The notes under the pieces are model-generated. The model saw nothing but the letters and a program-made list of their open reading frames with translations, was not told the DNA's origin and ran no database searches. DNA of 64,000 bases from FEN-1297 sp964498065. Its GTDB lineage: Bacteria > Bacteroidota > Ignavibacteria > Ignavibacteriales > Ignavibacteriaceae. The stretch is taken from NCBI GenBank assembly GCA_964498065.1, contig CAZCFZ010000011.1:1-64000 (forward strand), read 5' to 3'. Positions 51,531 to 59,402 of this stretch are shown piece after piece. Position numbers and translations under genes: made by a program. Numbering within the stretch: position 1 is the stretch's first letter; the number at the start of each line of letters is the position of its first letter.

Positions 51531-51776
51531 TTAATCAGAATAATCTAGTATTACCGATTTAGTTTGGCCGCAGGAACAAACAAATTTAATTTCTTTAATT
51601 GAATCATTAGCATCTTTTTTTAAAATAATTTTTACGCCTTCATGGCTTTCTTCCTCCACTGAAATTTTTGTCTTGCCTACCAGTTCAGCATCGGTACTTT
51701 TAATAAAATTGCTTGAAGATTCATTTAAATCATAATTATATTCTCTAAATAACGGTTCTTTGAAATTATTTTTCAT
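51531..51776 (-). CDS. Hypothetical protein with CxC motif, 81 aa
   Basis: An 81-aa soluble acidic/polar protein. The C-terminal half is predicted beta-rich and holds a CSCG motif (KFVCSCGQTKSVILDYSD). Two cysteines alone are few for a zinc site unless it dimerises. It overlaps the cheB end by 11 nt, so it is probably co-translated with cheB, and is the last gene of the che block. No family recognised. Confidence 0.72.
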   Translation of the reverse strand: MKNNFKEPLFREYNYDLNESSSNFIKSTDAELVGKTKISVEEESHEGVKIILKKDANDSIKEIKFVCSCGQTKSVILDYSD

Positions 51777-52863
51777 TTGCTGTAATCCTATTTATTATTT
51801 CCGGAAATTTTTCAAGAGGAGCAATTATATCTGCTAATCCTGAATCGGCAACTGCCCTTGGCATGCCGTAAACTACGCAGGTACTTTCATCCTGCACCAA
51901 ACTGTATCCGCCGAGTTCCTTTAATTTTTTTATCCCTTCAAGTCCGTCTTTTCCCATTCCCGTCATTATAATGCCAAGCATGTACTTCCCGTAAATATCA
52001 ATAATAGATTTAAGCATTATGTCTACACAGGGCCGGTGTAATGTATCCAATGGCTCTTCAGAAATATTAATAGTAACTATGCCGGAGGATTTTTTTTCTA
52101 AAGTCATATGAAAACCGCCCGGCGCAAAATAAATTACTCCGTTTTTTACAATTTCATCATTTTCGGCTTCTTTAACTTCAAGTTCACTCATTCCGTTCAA
52201 TCTTTCGGCTAGGGACTTTGTAAACTTAGGGGGCATATGCTGAACAATAAATATGGGACAATTGATTTTTTTTGAAAGCAGCGGAATGACTTTTTGAAGA
52301 GAAAAAGGTCCCCCGGTGGATATACCAAGTCCGATTGCCTTAAACCCGATTGCCGGAATATTGTTGGATTGATTTATTGCTGCAGATGTTTCGGAATGGC
52401 CTTTATCTATATTTCGAACTCTTCTTAAACGATCTTTTAATCTTTTTTGATTAACAATTTCTTTTACCTTATTAATCAAATCTGCTTTTATCTTTATTAT
52501 ATTAACATTCACATATGATAATTCTTTAGGAATAAAATCAACAGCACCATATTCCAGCGCTTTAATCGTACTGTTTGCACCTTCCGTGGTTAAAGAGCTT
52601 ACCATGATAACAGGCGTCGGATAATCTTTCATGATTTTCTTTAGTGCCGTAAGACCGTCCATTTTAGGCATTTCAATATCCAATGTCACTATATCAGGTT
52701 TTAAAGACTTTACAAGTTCATATCCTTCCTGACCGTCTCTAGCAGTTGCAATTACACTAATTTCAGGATCACTTTCAAGCATTATCGAAATAGATTTACG
52801 CATGAAAGCCGAATCATCAACAACCAGAGCTTTAATTTTTCTATTTAAATTATTATTCAGCAA
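51766..52863 (-). CDS. cheB: Chemotaxis protein-glutamate methylesterase CheB
   Basis: A 365-aa enzyme that removes methyl groups from, and deamidates, chemoreceptors. The N-terminal receiver (about 10-130) has DDSAFMRK and VTLDIEMPKMDGL. The C-terminal esterase (about 170-365) has the catalytic triad contexts GISTGGP (Ser), IVQHMPPKF (His) and IIMTGMGKDGLEG (Asp). The start is TTG 52863, overlapping cheA by 11 nt; no ATG precedes the receiver. Confidence 0.97.
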   Translation of the reverse strand: MLNNNLNRKIKALVVDDSAFMRKSISIMLESDPEISVIATARDGQEGYELVKSLKPDIVTLDIEMPKMDGLTALKKIMKDYPTPVIMVSSLTTEGANSTIKALEYGAVDFIPKELSYVNVNIIKIKADLINKVKEIVNQKRLKDRLRRVRNIDKGHSETSAAINQSNNIPAIGFKAIGLGISTGGPFSLQKVIPLLSKKINCPIFIVQHMPPKFTKSLAERLNGMSELEVKEAENDEIVKNGVIYFAPGGFHMTLEKKSSGIVTINISEEPLDTLHRPCVDIMLKSIIDIYGKYMLGIIMTGMGKDGLEGIKKLKELGGYSLVQDESTCVVYGMPRAVADSGLADIIAPLEKFPEIINRITANEK

Positions 52864-54799
52864 TTTTATTTATTAATTCGCTTATATCAATTATCATTAC
52901 GACAGTGCCGTCTCCCATTATGGTAGAACCGGCTATGCCGTTAACATTTCCTAAATAAGTACCCAAAGATTTTATAACAACTTCTTTTTGTCCTATTAAC
53001 TCGTCAACTTTTATTCCAAATCTTTTTTCGGCTAATCCGACAACTACAACGTTCTGCCATATCTTTTTGTTTTCCGATTGAGAATGCCCGTAGAGAAGAC
53101 TATCGATTGATACCAAAGGAATAACACTATCGCGTTTTCTTATTACTTCATTACCGTTTATAGTATGAATATCTTCTATATGAACTCTGAATGCTTCAAT
53201 AATAGAGTTAAGAGGAACAACAATTATTTCGGAATTTACTTTAACAAACATACCTGGGATAATTGCCAGAGTCAGCGGCAGTTTTACAATAATCTTTGTT
53301 CCCTTTCCAACAGCGGATTCAACACTAATTATACCCCGCAGTTTTGTTACGTTGGTTTTAACTACATCCATTCCGACGCCTCTGCCGGATACATTAGTAA
53401 CTACTTCAGCAGTTGAAAACCCCGGGAGAAAAATTAAATTGTAAATATCCTGTTTGGTTAACTCTTTTGATTTTTCTCCGGATAGCAAACCTTTGGAAAT
53501 TGCTTTCTCTTTAATTATGTCTGGATCTATTCCTTTACCGTCATCCTCAATCGTTATAATTATCTGATTTCCCTCCTGTTCTGCAGATAATTTTATTGTG
53601 CCGTTCGGATCTTTACCTAACTCAGTCCTTTTATCGGGAGGTTCAATTCCATGGTCGACCGAGTTTCTTATTAAATGTACGAGAGGATCGTTAATCTCTT
53701 CAATTAATGTTTTATCAAGTTCCGTATCTTCGCCTTTTATTTCCAGATTAACCTGTTTATGTGTTTCGCGTGCCAAATCTCTTACCAGCCTGGGGAACCG
53801 GTTGAATACTTTTCCAATTTTTACCATTCTTGTTTTCATAACAACAAGCTGGAGTTCATTAGTCATGAGATCAATTTGTTTTGTTGCATCGGCAAGGTCT
53901 CTGGAAAACTTAGTACCCTCAAATTCGAGAGCAAATTCCGAATTTACTTGAGCCAGCCTGTTTCTTCCCAATACCAGTTCCGATGCTATATTAAGTAATT
54001 CATCTAACCGTTCAACATCGACCCTAATTGTATTTTCGGTTTTTTTAACGGCATTATTTACAATGTTTTCCTTGGATAAAGATTCTTGCAAAGATTTTTC
54101 TTTTATAGATTTTTCTTTGGGCACTTCAACCGGTATATCTATAGAGACTGTTTCCCTCTTCTCCTCCGGTTCTTTAAGAGTTTTATTTTCAACCTGTCGA
54201 GTTTTTCCCTTTTTCAACATCTTTTTTGCTGATGATTTTTTTACGACTTTTGAACTAGTTTTTTTCTTCTGCGATACGGCTTTTTTCTTTCCTGTTATTT
54301 TTGATTTGGGTGATGACTCGCTTTTTGCAGTTGTCTTTTCATTCTTCTGTTCAGCTGCCGGCATTGCTTCAAAATTGCCACCGATAACATTAATTAAATT
54401 TGTCAGGATATTCACTGTCTCGTCAACGGGAACATCTTCAGTTAAATTTGTTTCAATAGAATAAAGTAATTCCTTTATTTTATCATACGCAAGGATGATC
54501 CCATCAGCAAGTTCAGTAGTTAAAACAGCTTCTCCTTTTCGCAGTTTATTTAAAATATCTTCGCAGCGGTGAGTTACCTGTGTAAGTTTATTCAATCCTA
54601 AAAAGCCGGATGTACCTTTTATCGTATGAAAAGATCTAAATATATCATTTAACAGCTCATCATCATCAGGCCTGTTTTCAAGTTCAATCAAATTCAGATC
54701 GAGCTTTTCCAAAATCTCTTTTGTCTCTACTAAAAAACTTTCAACAATCTCCTTCATTTCGGGATCGTTGAGCATCGAATATGTATTACTGGAAGCCAT
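52853..54799 (-). CDS. cheA: Chemotaxis histidine kinase CheA
   Basis: A 648-aa receptor-coupled kinase. P1 is an HPt domain with H58 in FRSFHTIKGTSGFLG. Residues about 147-262 are a Lys/Ser-rich low-complexity linker where many CheA proteins have the CheY/CheB-binding P2 domain; no P2 fold is evident. P3 starts RVDVERLDELLNIASELVLG. P4 has LIRNSVDHGIE, EDDGKGID and GRGVGMDVVKTNV. P5 is the CheW-like tail with LTLAIIPGMFVKVNSEIIVVPL. It phosphorylates the neighbouring CheY and CheB. Confidence 0.97.
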   Translation of the reverse strand: MASSNTYSMLNDPEMKEIVESFLVETKEILEKLDLNLIELENRPDDDELLNDIFRSFHTIKGTSGFLGLNKLTQVTHRCEDILNKLRKGEAVLTTELADGIILAYDKIKELLYSIETNLTEDVPVDETVNILTNLINVIGGNFEAMPAAEQKNEKTTAKSESSPKSKITGKKKAVSQKKKTSSKVVKKSSAKKMLKKGKTRQVENKTLKEPEEKRETVSIDIPVEVPKEKSIKEKSLQESLSKENIVNNAVKKTENTIRVDVERLDELLNIASELVLGRNRLAQVNSEFALEFEGTKFSRDLADATKQIDLMTNELQLVVMKTRMVKIGKVFNRFPRLVRDLARETHKQVNLEIKGEDTELDKTLIEEINDPLVHLIRNSVDHGIEPPDKRTELGKDPNGTIKLSAEQEGNQIIITIEDDGKGIDPDIIKEKAISKGLLSGEKSKELTKQDIYNLIFLPGFSTAEVVTNVSGRGVGMDVVKTNVTKLRGIISVESAVGKGTKIIVKLPLTLAIIPGMFVKVNSEIIVVPLNSIIEAFRVHIEDIHTINGNEVIRKRDSVIPLVSIDSLLYGHSQSENKKIWQNVVVVGLAEKRFGIKVDELIGQKEVVIKSLGTYLGNVNGIAGSTIMGDGTVVMIIDISELINKIAE

Positions 54800-54801
54800 G
54801 T

Positions 54802-55560
54802 CTATGAAAATAATTTATCAATTTCATCTTGAGATGTTTTATTTAAATTTTGATGAACAAGAGAATCGGCCAGTTCTTGCTTTTCTTGCGATTTTGAGTA
54901 TCTCGCATCCGGATTAAAAGCTGATTTATTTGTCGAATCCAGCCCTGCGAGGTCAATATTATTTATCTCAGACTCATCAAGATGGACAATAAGAGATGAT
55001 AATCTTTGACGGACAGACTCAATTAAATGATTAACCGCGGCTAATTGCTGGGCGGTAATATCCTGAACTTGAAGAGATAAAGTTATATTATAAACGTCAT
55101 TTTTAATTTTATTAAATACTTCCTGAAATCTTGTTAATACAGCAAAATTGTTATCAAGTTTTTCGAACTCTTCTATCAAATTCTGTTTATCGGGCTTACT
55201 TTTCAATATACTTTTAATCTCCTGCCAGAGTTCTTTTTTCTTAACTTCCCTTTCGTGTGCCGATTTTAACTCGATAGTGATTTTATCCAAATCGTTGGAA
55301 ATTGAATCTGCTATGTCCAGTATTTCAGTTGTGGCTAATTCCGTAGCGCTTGAAATATTGTCAATTTGGTTTTTAGCTTTCGGGATTTTATTCGTACTGT
55401 CCGCTATAGATGTATTTATATCTTCCAATAGAGGAACGGTTTCTTTCATAAAATCTATAATACTCTGAATTACGGGAATAAGTTTTTGTCCATATCTGAA
55501 GACGCTTTTTAAATCATTCAGTCTTTCGAATAAATCGGACATAGTTGAAACCTGTTTCAT
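54802..55560 (-). CDS. cheZ: CheY-P phosphatase CheZ
   Basis: A 252-aa long-helix protein. The catalytic pattern D-x3-Q is D167-I-T-A-Q171 in LQVQDITAQQLAAV, equivalent to the DLTGQ of E. coli CheZ. The C-terminal peptide SQDEIDKLFS is the CheY-binding tail, echoing FliM's SQQEIDLLL. CheZ switches off CheY-P. It lies between cheY and cheA. Overall identity outside these motifs is low, as is common for CheZ. Confidence 0.9.
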   Translation of the reverse strand: MKQVSTMSDLFERLNDLKSVFRYGQKLIPVIQSIIDFMKETVPLLEDINTSIADSTNKIPKAKNQIDNISSATELATTEILDIADSISNDLDKITIELKSAHEREVKKKELWQEIKSILKSKPDKQNLIEEFEKLDNNFAVLTRFQEVFNKIKNDVYNITLSLQVQDITAQQLAAVNHLIESVRQRLSSLIVHLDESEINNIDLAGLDSTNKSAFNPDARYSKSQEKQELADSLVHQNLNKTSQDEIDKLFS

Positions 55561-55572
55561 AATAATAACTTT

Positions 55573-55950
55573 CTATGCTACTTGTAAAACTTGATCGATT
55601 TTTTCTTTGAGTATTTGCGGAGTAAACGGCTTAACTATATAATTATTTACTCTTGCCTGCAGTGCTTCAATAATATCTTCTTTTACACCACGGGTAGTAA
55701 CCATTAATATTGGAATTGATGAAACATTATCGTCGCTTCTAATTGCTTTCACTAGTTCGAGACCGGAAAGTACAGGCATATTCCAATCCGTAATAATAAA
55801 ATTTATACTATTGTCGCTCCCCAGCTTAGTAAGAGCTTCTTTTCCGTCTCCAGCTTCTACATAATTATTGTAACCGAGGTTTTTTAACGAATTTATCACA
55901 ATTCTGCGCATGGTTACGGAATCGTCTACCACAAGAAATTTTAGGTCCAT
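55573..55950 (-). CDS. cheY: Chemotaxis response regulator CheY
   Basis: A 125-aa receiver with D9-D10, phosphoacceptor D55 in ITDWNMPVLSGLELVK, Thr in VTTRG and Lys in IVKPFTPQILKEKI. This is the closer of the two receivers to classical CheY, and it is adjacent to cheZ. It should bind FliM when phosphorylated. Confidence 0.95.
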   Translation of the reverse strand: MDLKFLVVDDSVTMRRIVINSLKNLGYNNYVEAGDGKEALTKLGSDNSINFIITDWNMPVLSGLELVKAIRSDDNVSSIPILMVTTRGVKEDIIEALQARVNNYIVKPFTPQILKEKIDQVLQVA

Positions 55951-55960
55951 AATTTTTCTT

Positions 55961-56326
55961 TCAGTTTAAATATTTTGATACTTCGTAAACTATTCTTTTA
56001 GGGTCAAAAGGTTTAATTAGATAGGAATTAGCTCCTATTTCCATTCCTTTTTGAATCTCGTTGCTGCCGGCTAAAGATGACAAAATTATTATCGGTATAT
56101 CTTTAAACTGTTCATTGCTTCTCATCTTCTTGATTAATTCAAAACCATCCATGTTGGGCATATTTAAATCTGTAATAACCAGACTAATTTGCTTGTTTGG
56201 TAATTTTTCCAATGCCTCCATGCCGTCCACGGCAGGAATTATTTCGTAACCTTTCATTGCCAGGGCAAATGTCACGAACTTTCTAATTGAAGGAGAGTCA
56301 TCTGCCACCAGAATTATTTTTTTCAT
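55961..56326 (-). CDS. cheY: Second CheY-like response regulator
   Basis: A 121-aa receiver with D9-D10, phosphoacceptor D53 (VITDLNMPNMDGFELIKKM), Ser-Ser in LSSLA where CheY has Thr, and Lys in LIKPFDPKRI. It lies between cheR and the first cheY. Two single-domain receivers fed by one CheA often include one acting as a phosphate sink, so this may tune signal decay rather than contact the motor. Confidence 0.9.
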   Translation of the reverse strand: MKKIILVADDSPSIRKFVTFALAMKGYEIIPAVDGMEALEKLPNKQISLVITDLNMPNMDGFELIKKMRSNEQFKDIPIIILSSLAGSNEIQKGMEIGANSYLIKPFDPKRIVYEVSKYLN

Positions 56327-56335
56327 TTTGAATTA

Positions 56336-57235
56336 TTACTCCTTTTTGTAGCCAATTGTCTTTGGAAAATTAATTATACTAAACGCCTTGGATATCATGT
56401 GAAGAGTTTCTGCATAACCGATAAATAAGTAACCGCCTTTGTTAAGGGAATTATACAAATGATTAATTACCTTAACTTTGGCTTTTAAATCAAAATATAT
56501 TAGAACATTTTCACAGAATATTATGTCATAATTAAACATAGCCCGCATTTCTATATCATCAACAAGGTTTAATATCCTAAAAGAAGCCATTTTTTTAATT
56601 TCCGGAACAACCTCAAAAGTGTTGCCTCTATTTTTAAAATATTTTTTCAAATAATATGCCGGAGTGTTTCTAATAGAATACTCCTTGTAAACTGCAGACT
56701 TAGCAGTTTGAATTACAGTTTGGTCAATATCCGTACCCACAATTTCAAATTCTATGTTAGGAAATTTAGGCTTTAACAAATCATGGATTACTATAGCAAT
56801 TGAATAAGCCTCTTCGCCCGATGAAGAAGCGGCACTCCAAATCCGAAGCTTTGATTTTCCTAATTTTAACTTCGGGACTAAAATTTCGGGTATAACCTTT
56901 GCAACAAGTGCATCCAGTTGTGCCTGGTTTCTGAAGAAATAGGTTTCATTAATTGTTATTGCTTCATATAAATATTTTTTCTCCTGATTACCATCCCGTT
57001 TGAACTTCAACAATTCATAATATTCTTCAAACGAATTTAGTCCCAGAAAATTAATCCTTTTAAGCAGTCTGCTTTCAAGTAAATATTTCTTATTATCATG
57101 AAAATATATACCGCAACTATCATAAATTAGTTTTCTAAAGTTTTCAAAGATAAAATTGGACAATGTTAAATTACTGCTGATTTTAATCTGGTAACCGATT
57201 GCCGAATTGATAGTCGTATTTGGTAATTCAGTCAT
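56336..57235 (-). CDS. cheR: Chemotaxis protein methyltransferase CheR
   Basis: A 299-aa SAM-dependent methyltransferase for receptor glutamates. An N-terminal helical domain carries LLESRLLKRINFLGLNSFEEYY, followed by TINETYFFRN, the SAM motif LRIWSAASSSGEEAYSIAI, and IIFCENVLIYFD, the CheR signature. It is opposed by CheB in this operon. Confidence 0.96.
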   Translation of the reverse strand: MTELPNTTINSAIGYQIKISSNLTLSNFIFENFRKLIYDSCGIYFHDNKKYLLESRLLKRINFLGLNSFEEYYELLKFKRDGNQEKKYLYEAITINETYFFRNQAQLDALVAKVIPEILVPKLKLGKSKLRIWSAASSSGEEAYSIAIVIHDLLKPKFPNIEFEIVGTDIDQTVIQTAKSAVYKEYSIRNTPAYYLKKYFKNRGNTFEVVPEIKKMASFRILNLVDDIEMRAMFNYDIIFCENVLIYFDLKAKVKVINHLYNSLNKGGYLFIGYAETLHMISKAFSIINFPKTIGYKKE

Positions 57236-57253
57236 ATATTCTTTTCTCGGTTT

Positions 57254-58645
57254 CTATTCTGGTTGATCATAAGAGTTTTGCTCAAGGACAAATTTTGCCC
57301 TGTCGCTTATCATTTCTTCCTTATCCTCAGTTAATTTAACAATTGCGTTTTCTGCAATTTCGTTATGTACATTACTTAGAATTTCAAGTAATTTTAATTT
57401 ATTCCACAAGTTATTATCATTTAGCATCTTGTCAATAAACAATAGTGCTTTATCGGTATCGATTATGAACAGCAGTTCCATTGCCAATTTCCTGACTTCT
57501 TCATCCGGATTATCCAGAAAGTCTATTAAAGAGTCGGTTAAGTTTATTATCTGCAGCTCGGTAACAAAATCTTTGTAGCCTAATTCATCATTACCCATTA
57601 TTTCCAAAGAAAGTTCAAGAAGATTTTTTAAATTTTTACAATCGTTATCCAATAGGCCTATAAAAATTTCGAAAAATCTTTTAGGATTCTCTAAAAGTTT
57701 CGGCTTAATCAATTTGTCGGTTTCATTATCCTCTCCATAAACCTTTATGTAAGCATTGGTAATATCTTCGCCTTCAAATGCAACAATTAGTTTTATGGCT
57801 GCTTTCCTATATTTTGAATCCGCTTCTTCAATAGTGTCGAGAATAGAATTCTTCATTTTCTCATCAAATGGTACATCAAGATTATATTTTTCTTTTAATA
57901 AATAGATTGATTCAATTATAGGCCATATTAACGGACCTTTTGTTTTATTTAACTCTGAAATAAGGAAATAAAAAGATTTTTGATCTCCTACCGAGCCTAA
58001 ACTTTCAATCATTGAAAATTGTGTTAAGCTGTCCTCATCGTTATATTTTGAAATAATAAAATCCAATGCCTTGGAATTACCAATTTTTCCAAGTGCCTCA
58101 ATTATTGTAGGCTTAAACAATTCGTTTCTATCATAAATCAGAATCATTTGATCCAGAGCGGCTTCATATTTTAAATTACCAAGTGCTTCTATGCAAGCCA
58201 TAATCACATTGTCGTTTTTATTAATTTGCATAAGCTCCAATATTTCAGGTGCTGCCTTGGGTTCGCCAATTAATCCCAGAATATCCACAATAAATTTTTT
58301 ATCATCATCGTTGCCTAAGTAAATATGTTCCAGCATGGTTTCAACCGAGTTGCTTCCGATTTTTAGTAAAATTTCACCTGCTAGGTTTCGAGTGGAAATA
58401 TTAGGTGAAGAAACATATTTAACAAGATGTCCGGGAATCTGAGGACTTGGATTTACCGATAACATTAAATCAACCGTGTTTCGAACGCCTTTATCCGTAT
58501 CTTCCAGCATTGTACATATATCTTCAACAAGTTCATCCGGTAAATTTTCATTGAATAATGATTCCACCGCTGAACATCTTTCTGTGGGATCTCCGGATTT
58601 TAATTGTTTTAACATACCAGTTATTACACTATCATTTCGGGTCAT
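57254..58645 (-). CDS. HEAT-repeat protein heading the che operon
   Basis: A 463-aa protein made of paired helices of about 30 residues, as in HEAT/PBS-lyase repeats (LFNENLPDELVEDICTMLEDTDKGVRNTV, FDPDEEVRKLAMELL-type turns, here FLDNPDEEVRKLAMELLFI). It is acidic, with no signal peptide or membrane helix, so it is probably a cytoplasmic scaffold. The start ATG 58645 follows GGGAG. It precedes cheR by 18 nt and lies behind a sigma-28-like promoter, so it belongs to the motility regulon. Its partner is unknown. Confidence 0.85.
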   Translation of the reverse strand: MTRNDSVITGMLKQLKSGDPTERCSAVESLFNENLPDELVEDICTMLEDTDKGVRNTVDLMLSVNPSPQIPGHLVKYVSSPNISTRNLAGEILLKIGSNSVETMLEHIYLGNDDDKKFIVDILGLIGEPKAAPEILELMQINKNDNVIMACIEALGNLKYEAALDQMILIYDRNELFKPTIIEALGKIGNSKALDFIISKYNDEDSLTQFSMIESLGSVGDQKSFYFLISELNKTKGPLIWPIIESIYLLKEKYNLDVPFDEKMKNSILDTIEEADSKYRKAAIKLIVAFEGEDITNAYIKVYGEDNETDKLIKPKLLENPKRFFEIFIGLLDNDCKNLKNLLELSLEIMGNDELGYKDFVTELQIINLTDSLIDFLDNPDEEVRKLAMELLFIIDTDKALLFIDKMLNDNNLWNKLKLLEILSNVHNEIAENAIVKLTEDKEEMISDRAKFVLEQNSYDQPE

Positions 58646-59402
58646 TTTATAATTCTCCCAAATGATTTTTCCTTAAAATGATTTTTATTTCTTCTATTCT
58701 CTTAAATTATTATCGAACGATTCATTAATATTTTTAGTGAATTCTTTTGTTTTTATTCAATTTTGGTGCCGTAAAAAAATATTTAGGATTCTACTTATTT
58801 CTTAAAAACACAATAATTAGTTGTATAATATTAACCAACTGAAAAAAATTGGACATATATTAAATGATAGATCCGAATACGGTTAAATAATTAGGTTAGG
58901 ATTTAATTTTTAAAATATTGAATTAGGTTTTTCTAATGATGTTTTAATCGTTTGAGGGTGACCCATAAAAGTATACTATGATAGAAATACTGAAGTTATG
59001 AAGAAAAATCTATGACTGTACACTTATTATGAGAACACCCTCATTATTAATACCGGGCAAATTTTGTAATTGAGATGTTAATAAGCCCAAGGTTTAAAAT
59101 TTTACTTTTAATTAAAGCCTGTTTTTTAAAAAATATACAATAGTCTTTAACTGAACTATAAATATGTTTTGCCGGTCTCTTAAAAATGATAACACTTTCA
59201 GTGAAATGAATTTATCCCTTCTCCTCTCTTCGTTTTCTAATTCCGCCGTCTTGTCGTAAGCTCTTTATGAATTTGCTTTTACAGTGACGATTTTAAATAA
59301 AGGTATTTCCTTATCAAACTATCTTTAATTATAAATTTTTGCGTTTTATATTTTTCGATTTTATATCTGAATCCGAATTTTGAACTCATCGGCAAACACT
59401 TA
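58646..59402. other. Gene-poor intergenic region between mcp and the HEAT/che operon
   Basis: A 757-nt AT-rich spacer. Its left end carries the sigma-28-like promoter (58710-58736). Inside is a perfect 8-bp inverted repeat, TGAGGGTG (58953-58960) with CACCCTCA (59036-59043), 75 nt apart. I see no credible coding frame, tRNA or strong terminator after the mcp stop. Confidence 0.6.
58710..58736 (-). promoter_or_regulatory. Sigma-28 (FliA)-like promoter for the HEAT-che-flagellar operon
   Basis: The minus strand has TAAA (58733-58736), exactly 15 nt, then TTCGATAA (58710-58717). The usual sigma-28 pattern is TAAA-N15-GCCGATAA, so this matches both elements in spacing and 10 of 12 bases. It lies about 65 nt before the HEAT-gene ATG and is the only visible promoter candidate ahead of the large operon. 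Confidence 0.6.

Noticed and set aside
53598..53951. 117-codon plus-strand frame within cheA
   Set aside because: Antisense to the conserved CheA catalytic domains; the same applies to the other plus-strand frames inside the flagellar locus.
59386..59398. GCCGATGA, sigma-28 -10-like, just past mcp
   Set aside because: No TAAA at the right distance and no gene downstream that needs it.
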